In this document: one piece after another, positions 1-15,000 of the stretch
Position numbering within the stretch: position 1 is the first letter of the stretch
Layout of the letters: every line of letters begins with the position of its first letter
NCBI RefSeq assembly: GCF_029029525.1
Contig: NZ_JAKJSC010000009.1
Location: 1-64,000 of the forward strand
Direction: 5' to 3'
From: Labilibaculum sp. DW002
GTDB lineage: Bacteria > Bacteroidota > Bacteroidia > Bacteroidales > Marinifilaceae
DNA length: 64,000 nt
Program-made: the position numbers and the translations under genes
Notes under the pieces: model-generated
Databases searched by the model: none
What the model saw: only the letters and a program-made list of their open reading frames with translations
Told to the model about the DNA's origin: nothing

Positions 1-3000
1 AGGAAGTGTGATCGATGTGCTGTTAGCTGGAATCGTAACTGTTGTTCCAAGTGCCGCATAATCGGTTCCCTCTGTTGCTAAACCGCTTACTGCAAATGTG
101 ATTTCTGTATCTACACTTACTGCATTAGTTAAGGTCAACGTAAACAGACCATCAGTTCCCGGCTCACTTGCCTGAGTCGTAGCTGCTATGCTTACCTCTG
201 AACTATCGTCATCATTAATTACTCCTGTTGCATTACCATCAAATATTGTTATTTGTTGTGAATTTTCATTGCTAATCGCAATAGCCACTGTGAAATTCTC
301 TGTTGATTCCACAGTCTGATCCCCAATTATCACAATAGGAATGTTCACACTTGTGGAACCTGCAGTAATTGTATAAAGTTGATTCGTCTGAGCTGTAAAA
401 TCTGTTCCATCAGCACTTGAATTAGCAGTGGTAAAGCTGATCACAACATCTTCTTGAGCCGTTCCATTCATGGTAGCTACAAAGTTGTGAGAAGCATCTG
501 CGTCAGTTTCACTAACTACGATATCCGCAATACTTATTGTGTGTGCATCATCATCATTAATGGTTGCTGTTGCACCGCCAGTTCCAATTGCTACCTGCTG
601 TGCATTGGCATCACTAATGGTAATTGCAGCAGTAAAGATTTCCTGAGCTTCTGCGATATCATCTCCCAATACCGTTACTGGAATGTTCACACTTGTTGCT
701 CCCGCTAAAATGGTATAAAGCTGACTTGTCTGTGCTGTAAAGTCTGTTCCATCAGCACTTGAATTAGCAGTGGTAAAGCTGATCACAACATCTTCTTGAG
801 CCGTTCCATTCATGGTAGCTACAAAGTTGTGAGCATCATCAGAATCAGTTTCACTAACAGTGATATTTGCAATACTTATTGTGTAAGCATCATTATCAGT
901 AATCGTACCTAAACCTTGAGATTTAGAAATAGAAACTCCTGATTGTCCATTAACAATTAGGTTCATTAAGTTGATATTATACTCTTCTTCTGGTTCTGCA
1001 ATTGCATTTTCAATTATATCAACTACGATCGTTTGAGCAGTGCTATTTGCATCACCAAAAGTAAATGTAGTTGTTGATATAGCTGTATAGTCAGAAGGCT
1101 CAACTGCTGTTGAATTCGCCGTAGCAAAATCTACAGTATACGCATTCTGAACCGTACCTGTTTGTGTAACAGTAAATGTTGCAGTTCCAGCTGATTCGTT
1201 CACACTAATATCATCAATTGCCAATGTAGCAACATCATTATCTGTAATTGTACCAGTTGCATCTGAACTAGCTCCACCACCTATTAGTGAAACATCTTGA
1301 CTGTTATTTACTAAGTTGCTAAGTCTACCAATTATCGTTTCTAATGGTTCAACAACATCATCGTTATCAATAGTAACAGTAACAGTTTGGCTATTAGCAT
1401 TTGCAGCTCCAAAATTAAGGGTTGTAGTGCTCACAGCCGTATAATCTGATCCTGCAATTGCTGTACCATCTGCAGTTTCAAAATCTACTGAAATAGCATT
1501 TTGAACTGAACGATTTAAAGCAATCGTGAAATCGGCTGTTCCCGTAGCTTCATCTACTGTGAACCCAGTGATGGATACAATTGCTGCATCATTATCATTG
1601 ATCGTTCCAGTAGCAGTATCTGTTCCTATCGTAATCTGCTGACCATTCTTATTAACAATCGCAATCTTACCTGTGAAAGCTTCTTGTGGTTCATTTATTA
1701 AATCACCAATCACAACCACTGGAATATTAACACTTAAGTTTCCAGGTTGAATAGTGTATTCAACTACTGATTGAGCAGTAAAGTCACTACCGGCAATTGC
1801 CGTACCTTCTGTTGTTGTAAAACTAATCACAACAGGATACTGAGCAATGATATCCATGCTAGCAACAAAATTATACGATACATTAGCATCTGCTTCTGAA
1901 TTCGTAAATCCGGCAAGATTAATTGCTGTCACCTCATCATCATCAGTAATTGTACCCAATCCCTGTGAATCACCTCCAGTAAATGAAGAGCTTCCTGTAC
2001 AAATAATATTACTCAAATCAACATCATATGTTTCTGTTGATTCTGCAATAGCGTTATCAATAATTGGAATCGTGATCGTTTCTGTTGCTCCATTCAAAGA
2101 TCCAGCAGCAAAAGTCACTGTATTTGTAACAGTAGTATAATCACTTGGTGCGTGAGCTGTTCCATCATTTGTTGTAAAATCAACAGTTAATGCATCCTGA
2201 ATATTACCAGTTAATGTTACGGTAAATACAGCACCACCAGCACCTACATTTTCTGCAACCTCAACATCATTTATTGCAATGCTTGCCGCCTCATTATCGG
2301 TAATCGTTCCAACCGCAGTTCCATCTGAAATTGTAGCTAAACCACCAGTTATTCCACTTAATGTAACCGTGTATGTTTCTGTTGGTTCAACAAAATTATC
2401 ATCAGTTATAGCAACAGTGAAAGACTTAGTCGTTCCACTTACCGAACCTGCAGGGAAAGTTAAAGTTCCAGAAGATAAAGTATAATCAAAACCATCTAGA
2501 GCACTTGCATTATCACTAGTCGTATAATTTACAGAAAACTCATCCTGAATATTTCCAGTTAAAGTTACTGTAAACACTGCTTCTCCAGCTGCTACATTTT
2601 CTGCAACACTAACATCCGCAATAGCAATGCTCGCTGCGTCATTATCATTAATTGTGTAAACAGCATTTGCATCTGCAATGGTTACCTGTTGATTATTATC
2701 AGTCGTTAAAGAAATTGCTCCATTAAATACTTCTTGTGGTTCTAAAATTGCATCACCTAAAACATTAATAGGAATATTAACTGATTTACTACCTGCTGGA
2801 ATTGTAACAACAGTATTTACTTGTCCAGTATAATCTGAAGTAGTTATTGCTGTTCCATCTGAAGTGTTAAATTCTAATACAACATCCTTTTCAGCTGCAA
2901 TATTTGTACTAACAACATAATTTACTGATTGCGTTCCATTTGTTTCTGCAACTACTTTATCAATTAACGAAACTTCCATTTCATCATTATCATTGATCGT

Positions 3001-6000
3001 ACTTGTTGCACTTGCAGTAGTTATTACTACTTGCTGCCCATTTATACCACTCAATGAAATTGTTCCATCAAATTTTTCTTGAGGTTCTGCAATGATATCT
3101 CCTAATATTGTTGTTGGAATATTAGTATTATCTGTCGAACCAGAAATCAATGTAACCGCCGTGTTTGTTTGAGCAGTAAAATCGCTTGCATTCTTCGCTG
3201 AATCTTCTGTTGTTGAGAACAACAAACCAATTGGCGATTGTGAAGCAATATCTCTACTCACATAGAAATTTTGAACCTGAGAACCATCTGTTTCAGTAAC
3301 GGTAAATCCATTTAAAACTAGATTTACAATATCATTATCTGTAATTGTACCTGTTCCGAGAGCATCCGAAATTCCAACTCCTGTTTGGCTATAGGTATTT
3401 AGATCTGTAAGGTTAATTGAATATGTTTCTGTTGCTTCCGCAATATTATTCTCAATAATATCAACAGTAAAAGTCTGCACGTTACTATTCAAGCCACCAA
3501 ATGTTAATTCAGTTGCTGCAATAGCAGTATAATCACTTATTGACTCTGCCGTAGCATCTGCTGTTGAATAATTTAATGTAAAATCATTTTGAACAGTACC
3601 AGTTAATGTTACCGTAAATGTTGCCGTCCCTGCTGATTCTGCAACACTCACATCATCGATCTTAATGCTTGCAAGATCAGTATCAGTAATTGTTCCTATT
3701 GCCTGTGTAGAAGCACCTCCACCAAAGAAAGTTACTGCTTGATTTTTTGCATCTATCTTATTGCTAATTGTTCCGTACAAATATTCTGTTGGCTCAACTA
3801 CATCGCCATTAAGAATAGTCACAGTTACAGTCTGTGTTAAGGCATTAGCACCTCCAAAATTAAGAGCAGTAACACCTGTTTTTGTAACAGCCGTATAATC
3901 CGATCCTGTTAATGCTGTATTATCAGATGTTGCAAAATCGATCGTAAATACATCCTGAACAGCTTTGCTCATCGTAATCGTGAAGTCTGCTGTTCCTGCA
4001 GATTCATTCACTGTAAATCCTGCTATTGAAATTACAGCAGCATCGTCATTAGTAATTGTTCCTGTACCAACGCCTTCTGTTGCAGAAATGCTAATTGAAG
4101 AATCAACATTACCATCAACTAAAGCATTACTTAAGTTGATTAAGAAGCTTTCATCCAATTCAATAACTTCATCCCCATTAATATCGATACTTATTGTTTG
4201 TACTTCACCAGAAGTACCAACGAATGTAAGCATACCTGATTTTGCATCATAATCGCTGTTTGCTATAGTTGCAGTATTATCTGCTGTTGCATAATCAACC
4301 GTTACACCTAATTCAACAGGATTACTTAAAGTAACATCAAACACCAATTGTTTCACTCCTGAGTCTCCTTCAGAAATAGTAGGATCCGAAATTGTTAACT
4401 CTGAAGTATCATCATTTTCAATTGTTCCAGTACCAATCTTATTTGCATTATCGATGGTAACATTTCGACCAAGAGCATTTACAGAACTCAAAACAAGTTC
4501 GAAAGTCTCATCAGGTTCAAGAGCCAGATCTCCATTAACTTCAATTGTTATGGTTTGAGTTTCATTCAAAACTCCACCTGTAAATGCAACAGGACCTCCA
4601 TTACCAGTATAATCACTTGGAGCCTTAGCACTTCCATTTTGAGAATAATATGATACTGAATATCCACCAACTACCTCGGCACCTGAATGAGTCACCGTAA
4701 ATACGAAGTTGGTAGTTCCAGAATTCGTTTCACTTTGAGAAACATTATTAATAGAAAGCAATGCTGCATCATTATCTGTATTGGTAACAGAAACATTATC
4801 TGGATCATCTACTTTTGCAAGATCTTTATAAATAAGATCGGTTGTATTTATTCTATCAGTAGTTAAATTAATAGAATAAGTTATATCACCATCTACTAGA
4901 ATATCTTCAACACTTGTTACTGTTACTGTTTGTGCTATATTCCAATTTGTATGATCAAAAGTTAAACTTGCCTTATCAATTGTTCCTTCGCTAGTATCAC
5001 CACTTGCCAAATCAACAATTACATTGTAATCAGTTGCATCAGTAGCTGGTTTACTTGTTAGTACAACTGTAAAAGTAGCTGTACTTGTAGCAGTTTCACT
5101 TGTAGATAATGTGAGAGGTGTTACAACAAAGCCTGCTGTATCATCATCAACATTATTCAAACTTACATCATCAACTACCAAATTACTATACTTTGGATCG
5201 GTTGAAGAAGTATTTTCAGTAATGATCGAATAATCAATGTTTCCATCATCAATATCATCATCTACTCCATTGATGGTTACCGTTTGAGCTGTATCCCAAT
5301 CTGCAGGAGTAAAAGTTAAAGTTGTAGATCCTGATATGCTTCCTTCCGTTGTATCATTACTTGAAAGATCTATTGTTACATTTTGCGTTGGTTCTGTATT
5401 CAAAACAACATCAAATGAACCAGTACTAGCATCTTCACCAGTAATCGCATCGTTTACAGTTACTGTAACTCCAGCAGTATCATTATCCTGATTAACCGCA
5501 TCAACAAGAGTCCCAACAGCATCTTCGAATCCAGAATTATCATCTGTTAACCCTTTGTTTACTGTCAAGTTAATGTCATAATCGATATCTCCATCGTCAA
5601 CATCATCATTAACTCCAGTTACTGTTACCGTTTGAGCTACGCTCCAGTTTCCAGCATTGAAAGTTAATTGAGCCTTATCAACAGATCCTTCACCTAAATC
5701 ATCACTTACAACATCAAGAACTACTGTTCCTGTTGGTGCTGATTTTAATTTAACTGTAAATGAATCTGTATCTAAATCCTCAGTTGTTATAATGTTTGCT
5801 TTGCTTAATACAATTGCCCCACTACCTGCATTTACGGTTATTGTAAACGCACATGTTCCAGTATTACCAGTAGCATCATAAACGGTATAAGTTATTGTAG
5901 TTGTACCAATATTGTATGAGTTGTTATTAAGTGGATTCGTAGTTCCGCTTACCGGACTTAGATCTGAACCAGTTCCTGTAGTTGCACCTGTCATTACCCA

Positions 6001-9000
6001 ATCGAACTGAGTAACGGCACAATTATCAGTATATGTAGAAGCTGGAACATCATTAATTGAAACGCTCGTATCTCCATCTTCGCTTACTAATTTTGAAATA
6101 TTTGAAGGACAAGAATCAAATACAGGATCTTGATCATCACTTACAACTATATCAAAAGAAGTCACTCTGTCATTATTTCCATGATTATCAGAAGCTGTCC
6201 ATGTTACTGTAGTTGTTCCTTTATTAAATACAACTCCATTTAAAGTACTTCCTGTTCCTGAAGTAGCTCCAGATAAACTATAAGTCATTGACGTTACTGT
6301 TCCACAATTGTCAGTAGGATTCCAAGTGTCATCCGCATGAGCGTAAGAACATAAATTGTTGTCGGCAACTACATTTCTATCCGTAAGATCATCGACAGTT
6401 GGACCTTCGTCATCAACAATTGTAAGAGTAGATGAGCAAGTTGTTGTGTTTCCAGCAGCATCCGTCACCTTTAACCAAGCTGTTTGACTTGCAGGATCGG
6501 AACAATTATAAGTTACTAAATCACCATATCCAGACGCTTCTAGTTTCGAAATCTTGATTGAGAAAGAACAGTTATCACTTGAACCATTATCAATTTGTGA
6601 TGCAGAAACAGCCGCTAAACCTTGACGATTTAAGGATACTGTCAAATCCTGACATATTGCCACTGGATCAATAATATCCTGAACTGTTACAGTAGCACTA
6701 CATGTTGAAGTGTTACCATTATTATCAGTTACAGTTAGTACAACCGTATTTGCACCTAAATCAGCACAATCAAAACTTGTAATATCAAGAGATAAACTTG
6801 CAATACCACAAGCATCTGAAGATCCATTGTCAATATCGGTAGTTGAAATACTTGCATTACCTGTAGCATCCAATTGAATTGTTACATCCTGGCACAGAGC
6901 AACAGGATCAACATTATCCTGAACCGTTACAGTTGAAGTACAAGTAGATACATTTGCATTGTTATCGGTAACTGTTAAAGTAACAGTATTTGCACCAATG
7001 TTAGCACAAGTAAAACTAGATACATCAAGAGTTCGACTAGCAATACCACAGGCATCATTCGATCCATTATCAATATCACCTGCAACTATTGTAGCATTAC
7101 CTGATGCATCAAGTTGAACAGTAATGTCTTTGCAAATTGCATTAGGATCAATATTATCTTGAACAGTAACTTGAGCAACACAATCATCTGTATTTCCAAA
7201 TGCATCTGTTACCGTTAAGGTAACTGGAACGGTAGAACCTATATCTGTGCAATCAAAAGAATTTGGCACAACTATTTTACTTGTTATACCACAATTATCT
7301 GTAGATAAATTATCAATATCATCACCCGTGATAGTGGCATTTCCACTAGCATCTAACTGAACGATAATATTTTGACAATTTGCAACTGGTGCAATATTGT
7401 CTTCAACCGTTACTGTTGATGTACAAGTTTCTATATTTCCACTTTCATCTGTTACTGTTAAAGTTACCGTTTGGTCCCCTAAATCAGAACATGTAAAATC
7501 TGTTATATCTAAAGATAAGTTTGGAGATGCATCACATGCATCGTTTGAACCATTGTCTACCTGAACTGCAGTAACGCTAGCATTTCCACTAGCATCTAAT
7601 TGAATTGTTACATCCTGACAAATAGCATTAGGCTTTTGAACATCGGTTACATTAACAGTAAATGAACATTGCGAAATATTGTTAGAAGCATCTACAGCTA
7701 TCCAAACAACTGTTGTTATTCCTTTATTAAATGTTTGTCCGTTAAGATTAGTTTGAGCAAGTGGTTCATCTGTTGCTCCTGTTAACTTATAAGTTAAAAT
7801 TGAAACTGTCCCACAAGCATCTGTTGATGTAGCATTCCAAGTATCATCTGTATGAGTGTAAGTACAAACGTCTGTATCGGTATTTACTGATTGATCTCCA
7901 ATACAAGAAACAACTGGGTTAACATTATCTTCTACTGTAACAGTTGCACTGCATGTTGCTGTATTTCCATTGTTATCGATTACCGTTAAAATAACTGTAT
8001 TATCACCTTTATTGCTACAATCAAAACTTGTTTTATCTAAACTCAAACTAGCGATACCACATGCATCATTTGAACCATTATCCACTTGATTTGCTGTAAT
8101 TGCTACCAATCCATCAGAATCTAATTGAACAATAATATCCTGACAAATAGCTATAGGATTTGTGTTATCAACAACCGTTATTGTGGTTTCACATTCATCA
8201 AAATTTCCTTGAGGATCAGTAACTTTTAGTGTTACTGCATTTGAACCTATATTAGTACAGTCAAATACGCTTGGCGTAACTGTTTTTGTTAGATTACAGT
8301 TATCTGTTGAACCTAAAGAAATTGCATCAACATTATCAGAAGTAAGCGTGTAATTTCCAGTAGCATCTAGAGTAATCGTTAAAGGACTACACACTGCTGA
8401 TGGTGCATTATTATCTTCCACTGTTACTGTTGCGTCGCAAGTTGAAGCATTACCATTAATATCAGTAACCGTAACCACTACCGTGTTTGCCCCTACATCT
8501 GAACAATCAAAAGTAGTTTGAGCAGCACTTACACTTTGTATACCACATGCATCTGTTGAACCACCATCTAATTGACTTGACAAAATACTTGCTTGACCAA
8601 GTACATCAAGTTGAATCGTTATGTTATTACAGATAGCATTTGGTGGTGTTGCATCTTCTAATAATACAACTGCAGTATTACATGTTGAAATGTTACCAAA
8701 AATATCAGTAACCGTTAATACAACACTATTATTACCAACATCATTACATGAGAAACTATTAGGAGAAACTTGCATTGAAGCAATTCCGGACGGATCAGAA
8801 GATCCACTACCAATAGCATTGATATCATCTGTATCTAAAGAATAGTTACCAGAAGCATCTAATTGTACTGTTATATTATTACAGGTAATTGAAGGAGCTT
8901 CCTCATCATTAACAGTTACAAGGTATCTACCTGTATTCGTGTTTCCATGAACATCGGTTGCAGTCCACACAATTTCTGTAATTCCTACTGGAATTTGAGC

Positions 9001-12000
9001 TCCAACTATTGTCGTATTAATATCAGTTCCTACCTCTGAATCAGAACCAATTTTATAAGTAATCTTAGCAACATCACAATTATCGGTAACAACTGGATTC
9101 CAATTATCTCCTGAAACAACAGTATAATAAGCTTCTCCAGAATCAGTTGTTCTCGTTTGATTGGCCACTGTTGTTACAGTCGGAGCCTCAACATCTGATA
9201 TGGTAAAAACAGTTGTACATGTAGCACTAATGTTATTACTTGTATCATATAATCTCCAAGTTATCGTAGTAGTTGGTGTTGCAACAATACCTACTGGAAT
9301 TTGCACACCAGCTAAAGTTGTCGTTAGATCAGTTCCTATTTCAGCACCGGATCCTATTTGATAAGTTAGTTTTTGCAATCCATTATTATCTGTAAATCCA
9401 TAAGGATCAAATTCTGCTCCTGGCACTTCAAATGAGCAAGCGCCAATGTCAGCATTTTTAGCAACTGTTTCACTTGGACAATTCGTAATTGTAGGATTTT
9501 CATTATCCGTCACAATTATTTGAATTGAACAATTAACTGAATTTCCAGCCTCATCTGTCGCAGTCCAAACAACATCTGTTGTTCCAACAGGGAAATGTGC
9601 TTCTTTTAAGGTATTACTATTGTTAAAATCATTTGTTATGCTTGCACTACAGTTATCAGAAAATGTAGGATCAAATTCTGTCCCTGGAGTTAAGTAGTAC
9701 GATTTAGTTGCTGTGGTATTTCTTGAAAAAGGAGAACCTGATGGACAAGAAATTACTGGATCTTCGGTATCACTTACCGTTACTGTAAATGTATGAGTTA
9801 ATTGATTGCCAACTCCATCAACAGCTATATAAGTTACTTCAGTATCCCCAACTGGGAATATAGAACCAGAAGTTGCATCTGCAGGACTAACGGTTACCGT
9901 TACAGCAGGATCTGTGGTTCCGTAATCAATAAATACAGGAGGAGTGTAATTTACCACGGCTTGACATGTCGTCACATCATTTCCAGTACTCGTATTTAAA
10001 GCTGCAGTAAGTAATACAGGTGGTTCATTATCAACAACCGTTACATAGAACTGAGCTTCGCTTCTGTTCCCACTATCATCTTCGGCATACCAAGTTATGG
10101 TATTTTCTCCGATAGCTAATTGACGTCCATCAAGTGAAGCAATATTAAATTCATTAACCAATTTGGTCACGATACCACAATTATCAAAGGCAGTTACCTC
10201 ATCAAATTCGTCTCCCTGAACAGTATAATAATTTTTATTTAAATCGGTACTCTTTACCTGATTTCCAAGAACAACAATTATCGGTGCTTCTTTATCTTTT
10301 ATGGTAAGCGTAAATGTACATGCGGAAGTATTCCCCATTGCATCTGTAACTGTCCAAGTGATATCTGTTTCTCCAGTTGCACCGGCACCAGAACCTCTAG
10401 GGATTTCAACTCCCGATAATGTATTCACACCAGTTCTTGGCAAACCTGTTACTGCATCAGTAAAGCTCCACTCTACAGAATTTACACTACAATTATCATC
10501 AAAACTAACTGGGTCAAATTCATTTCCTAGGACTAAGTACGAACAAGTTCCGTCATCTGCATCTCTTTCTTGATCTGCAATGCATGCAATTGTTGGGTCT
10601 ATATCAGTCACAACAACATCGAAAACACATGTTGATATATTATCATTATTATCTGTAGCAGTATAAGTTACCGTAGTAGTTCCAACATTAAACAAACTAC
10701 CAGGAGCATGGGTTGATGCAAAACTCTTCATTCCACTACAATCATCGGTTGCAATTAAAGCAGGCCAGTCAACTACAGCTTGACAATTACTTCCAGAAGC
10801 TTGAAGTGTGATTGTAGAAGGACAATTTGTAATTACAGGACCTTCATTATCCGTAACCGTTACTTTCTGAACATATACTGTTTTGTTACCAACCTCATCA
10901 GAAATTTCCCATCTTACATTAGTGGTTCCAATTAAAAATGGACTAGGAGCATCATTTGTTATCACTAAATCTCCTTGGTTTGTACAATTATCTGTAGCTA
11001 CTGGATTTGTCAATGTGGTTGTCTTGACACATGTACCTGCATCTACAAATAAATTTAAATCTGCAGGTAACGGTAAAATTACTGGTGCTACCTCATCTGT
11101 AACAACAACTTGATGGCTGCATGTACTGCTGTAGGTATTTCCTCCTATTACTTGAGTTCCAGTCCAAACTACTGTAGTTGAACCTTTAGGAAAAACAGCT
11201 CCATCTAAAGTTGTATTACTAGGAGCGTAAGGTTGAACTCCTGAATCAGCTGTCTGAATATTATGTACTAAGGTACGACCTATTATAATTGATAAGTTAG
11301 TAATAGCTGCATCATAACTTCCTCCAACATGAGTATAGGTACATGCATCACTTGCTGTTGATTCATAAAGTGTATTTGGACAATCCATTAATGGATCGAA
11401 AGAATCAACAATCGTAATGTTAACGGTACAGTTATCTGTATTTCCACCTTGATCAGTTGCGGTCCAAATTACTGCATGATCACCAATTGTAAAGCGAGTT
11501 CCATTTAAAGAACTTGAATTTGTTTTATCATTCTGATAAGATGCAAGAGTACAGTTATCTGCTACATCTGGCTTAAATTCACTTCCAACTGAAGTATAAT
11601 AATCTACATACAAATTATTAAATTCTCTATAATAGGTATCGCTAGGACAATCAATTACTGGAGAAATATTATCATTTACGGTTACTTTTTGTGTGTGATA
11701 TACATGATTACCTCTTGTGTCTCTAGCGGTCCAATAAACATTAGTTGTTCCAATATCAAAAGTTGTTCCTGTTGGTGTCCTCCAAGATGTAATTTCTGAA
11801 GGATCATCACAATTATCGGTAGCTGTTGGTACACCTAAAACGACATTTGTTGCAGTACAAGAACCCGCATCAACATTAACTGTAACATCAGCAGGCCAGG
11901 TAACCACTGGATCTTCATTATCATAAACATATACATTAAAAGTACAACACTCATTAGTATCGGCACCATTAGTAGCTATCCAACTTACCGTAGTTGTTCC

Positions 12001-15000
12001 TTTCTTAAGTGCAACACCATCTAATGATGTTCCTGTATTGTTATCAGTATCTTCGGCACCTACTCCTGTAAGAATATAGGTTAGAGTTGTTCCTGAAGTT
12101 GTTGAAGTAACATCAAACTCAACACCTTGAACTTCATAAGAACACAATCCAGGATCTGTTACTTTTGTAGAATTTCCACGGCACGTTACAGAAGGCGGAT
12201 CGTTATTATATATAGTTATCGTACTTGTGCAAGTTGCACTATTAGGAGTCGGACTAGCATTATCCGTCACGGTCCAGGTAATGGAATTGACTCCCTCTGG
12301 TATTTTTGCTCCTGCTAGAGTTGTAGAATTAGGAGCATAAGGTAAAGCTCCAGAATCTGTAGTTTGAATATTATGAGTTTTGGTATAACCAGAGCAATCG
12401 TGAAGATTACTAGGATCAAATTCATGATCAAATACCGTATAATAGGTTTGTCCTTGATCAATTTCTCTGCATAAAGATGGACAATTAAATGTCGGAGCAT
12501 CATCATCCAATACAGTTACCGTTTGTACAACAGTATTGTAATTGTTGTGAATATCTCTTATTCTCCAAGTTACATTTGTCACACCAATCGGATAACTTGA
12601 AGGAGCATTATTCCAGTAATCGCTAACCCCACAATTATCCGTTCTCGTTGGTATTCCTAAATCAACACCAGTAGCATAACAACCTGAATTAGTTGGGATT
12701 ACCAAATCTCCTGCATGGGTAAGAACTGGCAATTCATTATCATAAACGGACACATAAAAACTACAATCATTTGTATAAACTTCCCCGTCTACAGTCTGAG
12801 TTGCAGTCCATTTAACAAGAGTAGTACCATAAGGAAAAACAGCATTTGATAAGGTAGTATTAGAAGCTGCTGGCGCATAATCATGTGTAAGAGTAGCCCC
12901 TGCACTTGTTGATGTTGCATCGAATTCAGTGCCGACAGCCGTATATTCGCATTCTCCAGTATCGCTTGATTTTGATTGATCGCCAACACAAGTAATTGAA
13001 GGATAAAGATCTACAATTACATTCACAACAACTGTACAAGTCGTCTCATTTCCAGCAGCATCCGTAGCAGTCCAAACAATATTATGAGTGGCCGGACTCA
13101 ATTGTTCTCCTGTTAATGTGCTTGTACCTGTAATATTATTCGTATAAGTTAAGCTACAATTATCCGAAGCAATAGGCTTGAATTCATTTGCGCCAACCGT
13201 ATAGTAATTTTGACCATAATCAACTACTCTCGTATACGGGTCTGTAGGGCAACTTATTACTGGATCTGTATCATCAGTAACAGTAATGCTAATTGTTTTC
13301 GTCAATGAATTTCCATAATAGTCTGATACTGTCCAAACTACATCGGTTGTTCCAACAGGAAACTCTTCGTAAGCCAAAGTTTTATAATTATTCCAATCGT
13401 TGGTTATTCCAAAATTATCAGGAGTACAATTGTCAAGAATATCTGTAGGATCAAATTCAGCACCAACAACAGTATACACACAAGAGTTACTTGCCGTTGA
13501 TTTACTTGCTGTAGCAGGTACATTAAATGATGGAGACGAAATATCATTCACCTTAAACTGATACTGCATAATTGTTACATTACCAGAATTATCTGTTGCT
13601 TTCCAAACCACAACAGTTACACCAACTGGAAATTCAAAACCATTTAAACTCGCTGTATTATTTTGATTGTTAACAATACTTGCTATTCCACAATTATCAG
13701 TTACACTTAAAGGATCGTAATCAGTTCCTACAACTTTGTAATGACAAACATCAGCAGGTGCATCCTTTTCTTGATCGGCAACAGCAGAAACTACAGGAAA
13801 TGCATTGTCCTCAATAGTAATCGTAAATGAACAAGTTTCAGTATTTCCACTAGCATCTACAACCGTCCAAACAACATCATGATCTCCAACTGCTAGAATT
13901 TCATCAACTAAACTTGTTGAAGCTCCACCAGAAACTCCATCTAGAGTATAACTAATATTAAGATCTGCAATATCATCACAATTATCTTCTAATTCAGTTG
14001 GGTCGAACTCGGTACCTACGATTGTATATTCGCAAGAATTAGTCGGAATACTTCGTACTTCATTTCCATAACAAACGAAAGATGGTGCTTGTGCATCGGT
14101 AATTGAAATTGTAAATGGAGCTGAGGTAACTGTATTACCATTTATATCAGATAAAGTCCAAACTACAGAGTAATCGTGAATTTCATCTTTTGGGAATTGA
14201 GTATTTGCAATTGTATTACTTCCAGTAAATACTTCTACTCCATTCTTTGTAATTACATAAGTGGGTGTTGCATAATCACAATTATCAACTATTTCACTCA
14301 AATCAAAATCAGTCCCAGAAACCGTGAAATAACATTGTCCTGGATCTGTCTCATATGAATAAGTGTAAGAATCTGCAACCAAACCTGTTGGCTGTGTAAA
14401 TGTTGGGTCTTGAGTATCTGTAACTTTTACAAATACAGAACAACTTGTTGTATTGACTCCATCCGTTGCTGTCCAAATAATTTCATGTTCCCCAGTTGGA
14501 ATTTTCTTTCCTTCCAAAGTTGAAGATCCATCAAAATCATTAGTAACCATTAAATTACATTCATCAGTTGCCACTGGATTAAATTCAGTTCCTACAACTG
14601 TATAAAAGCAACCTGCATTATCAGCATCTCTTTCGAAAGGTGCAATAAGAGTGCTAACTGGGCAAGTCAATTCTGGAGGTGTTTGATCGGCAACAGTAAC
14701 ATTAAAAGTCATATAAGTTACTAATCCTGAAGCATCAACTGCACGATATCTAATTTGTGTTGTTCCAACTTGGAAAGTTGAACCGCTAGCTGGGCCTAAA
14801 ATTCTACTTAAGTTAACGCTCGGACAATTGTCTGTAGCTACCGGCTCTGTCCAGTTCACCTGTGCATCGCATTCTCCTGCATCCACATTTTGTAAAATAT
14901 CACTAATTTGAGTGATTACAGGTAAATCATCATCTTCAACAGTAACCTGAAAAGTACGTGTACTTGTATTGGTACCATCACTTGCTGTCCAAACAACCGA

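Noticed and set aside
1-5860. Possible CRISPR or other short-spacer array in the left region
   Set aside because: The periodicity (~345-360 bp) is that of protein modules and the repeats diverge at DNA level; there are no short identical repeats with unique spacers.
12315-12989. Minus-strand ORFs 12315-12506 and 12789-12989
   Set aside because: They are in other frames within the adhesin gene, Leu/Met-rich without signal or family features.
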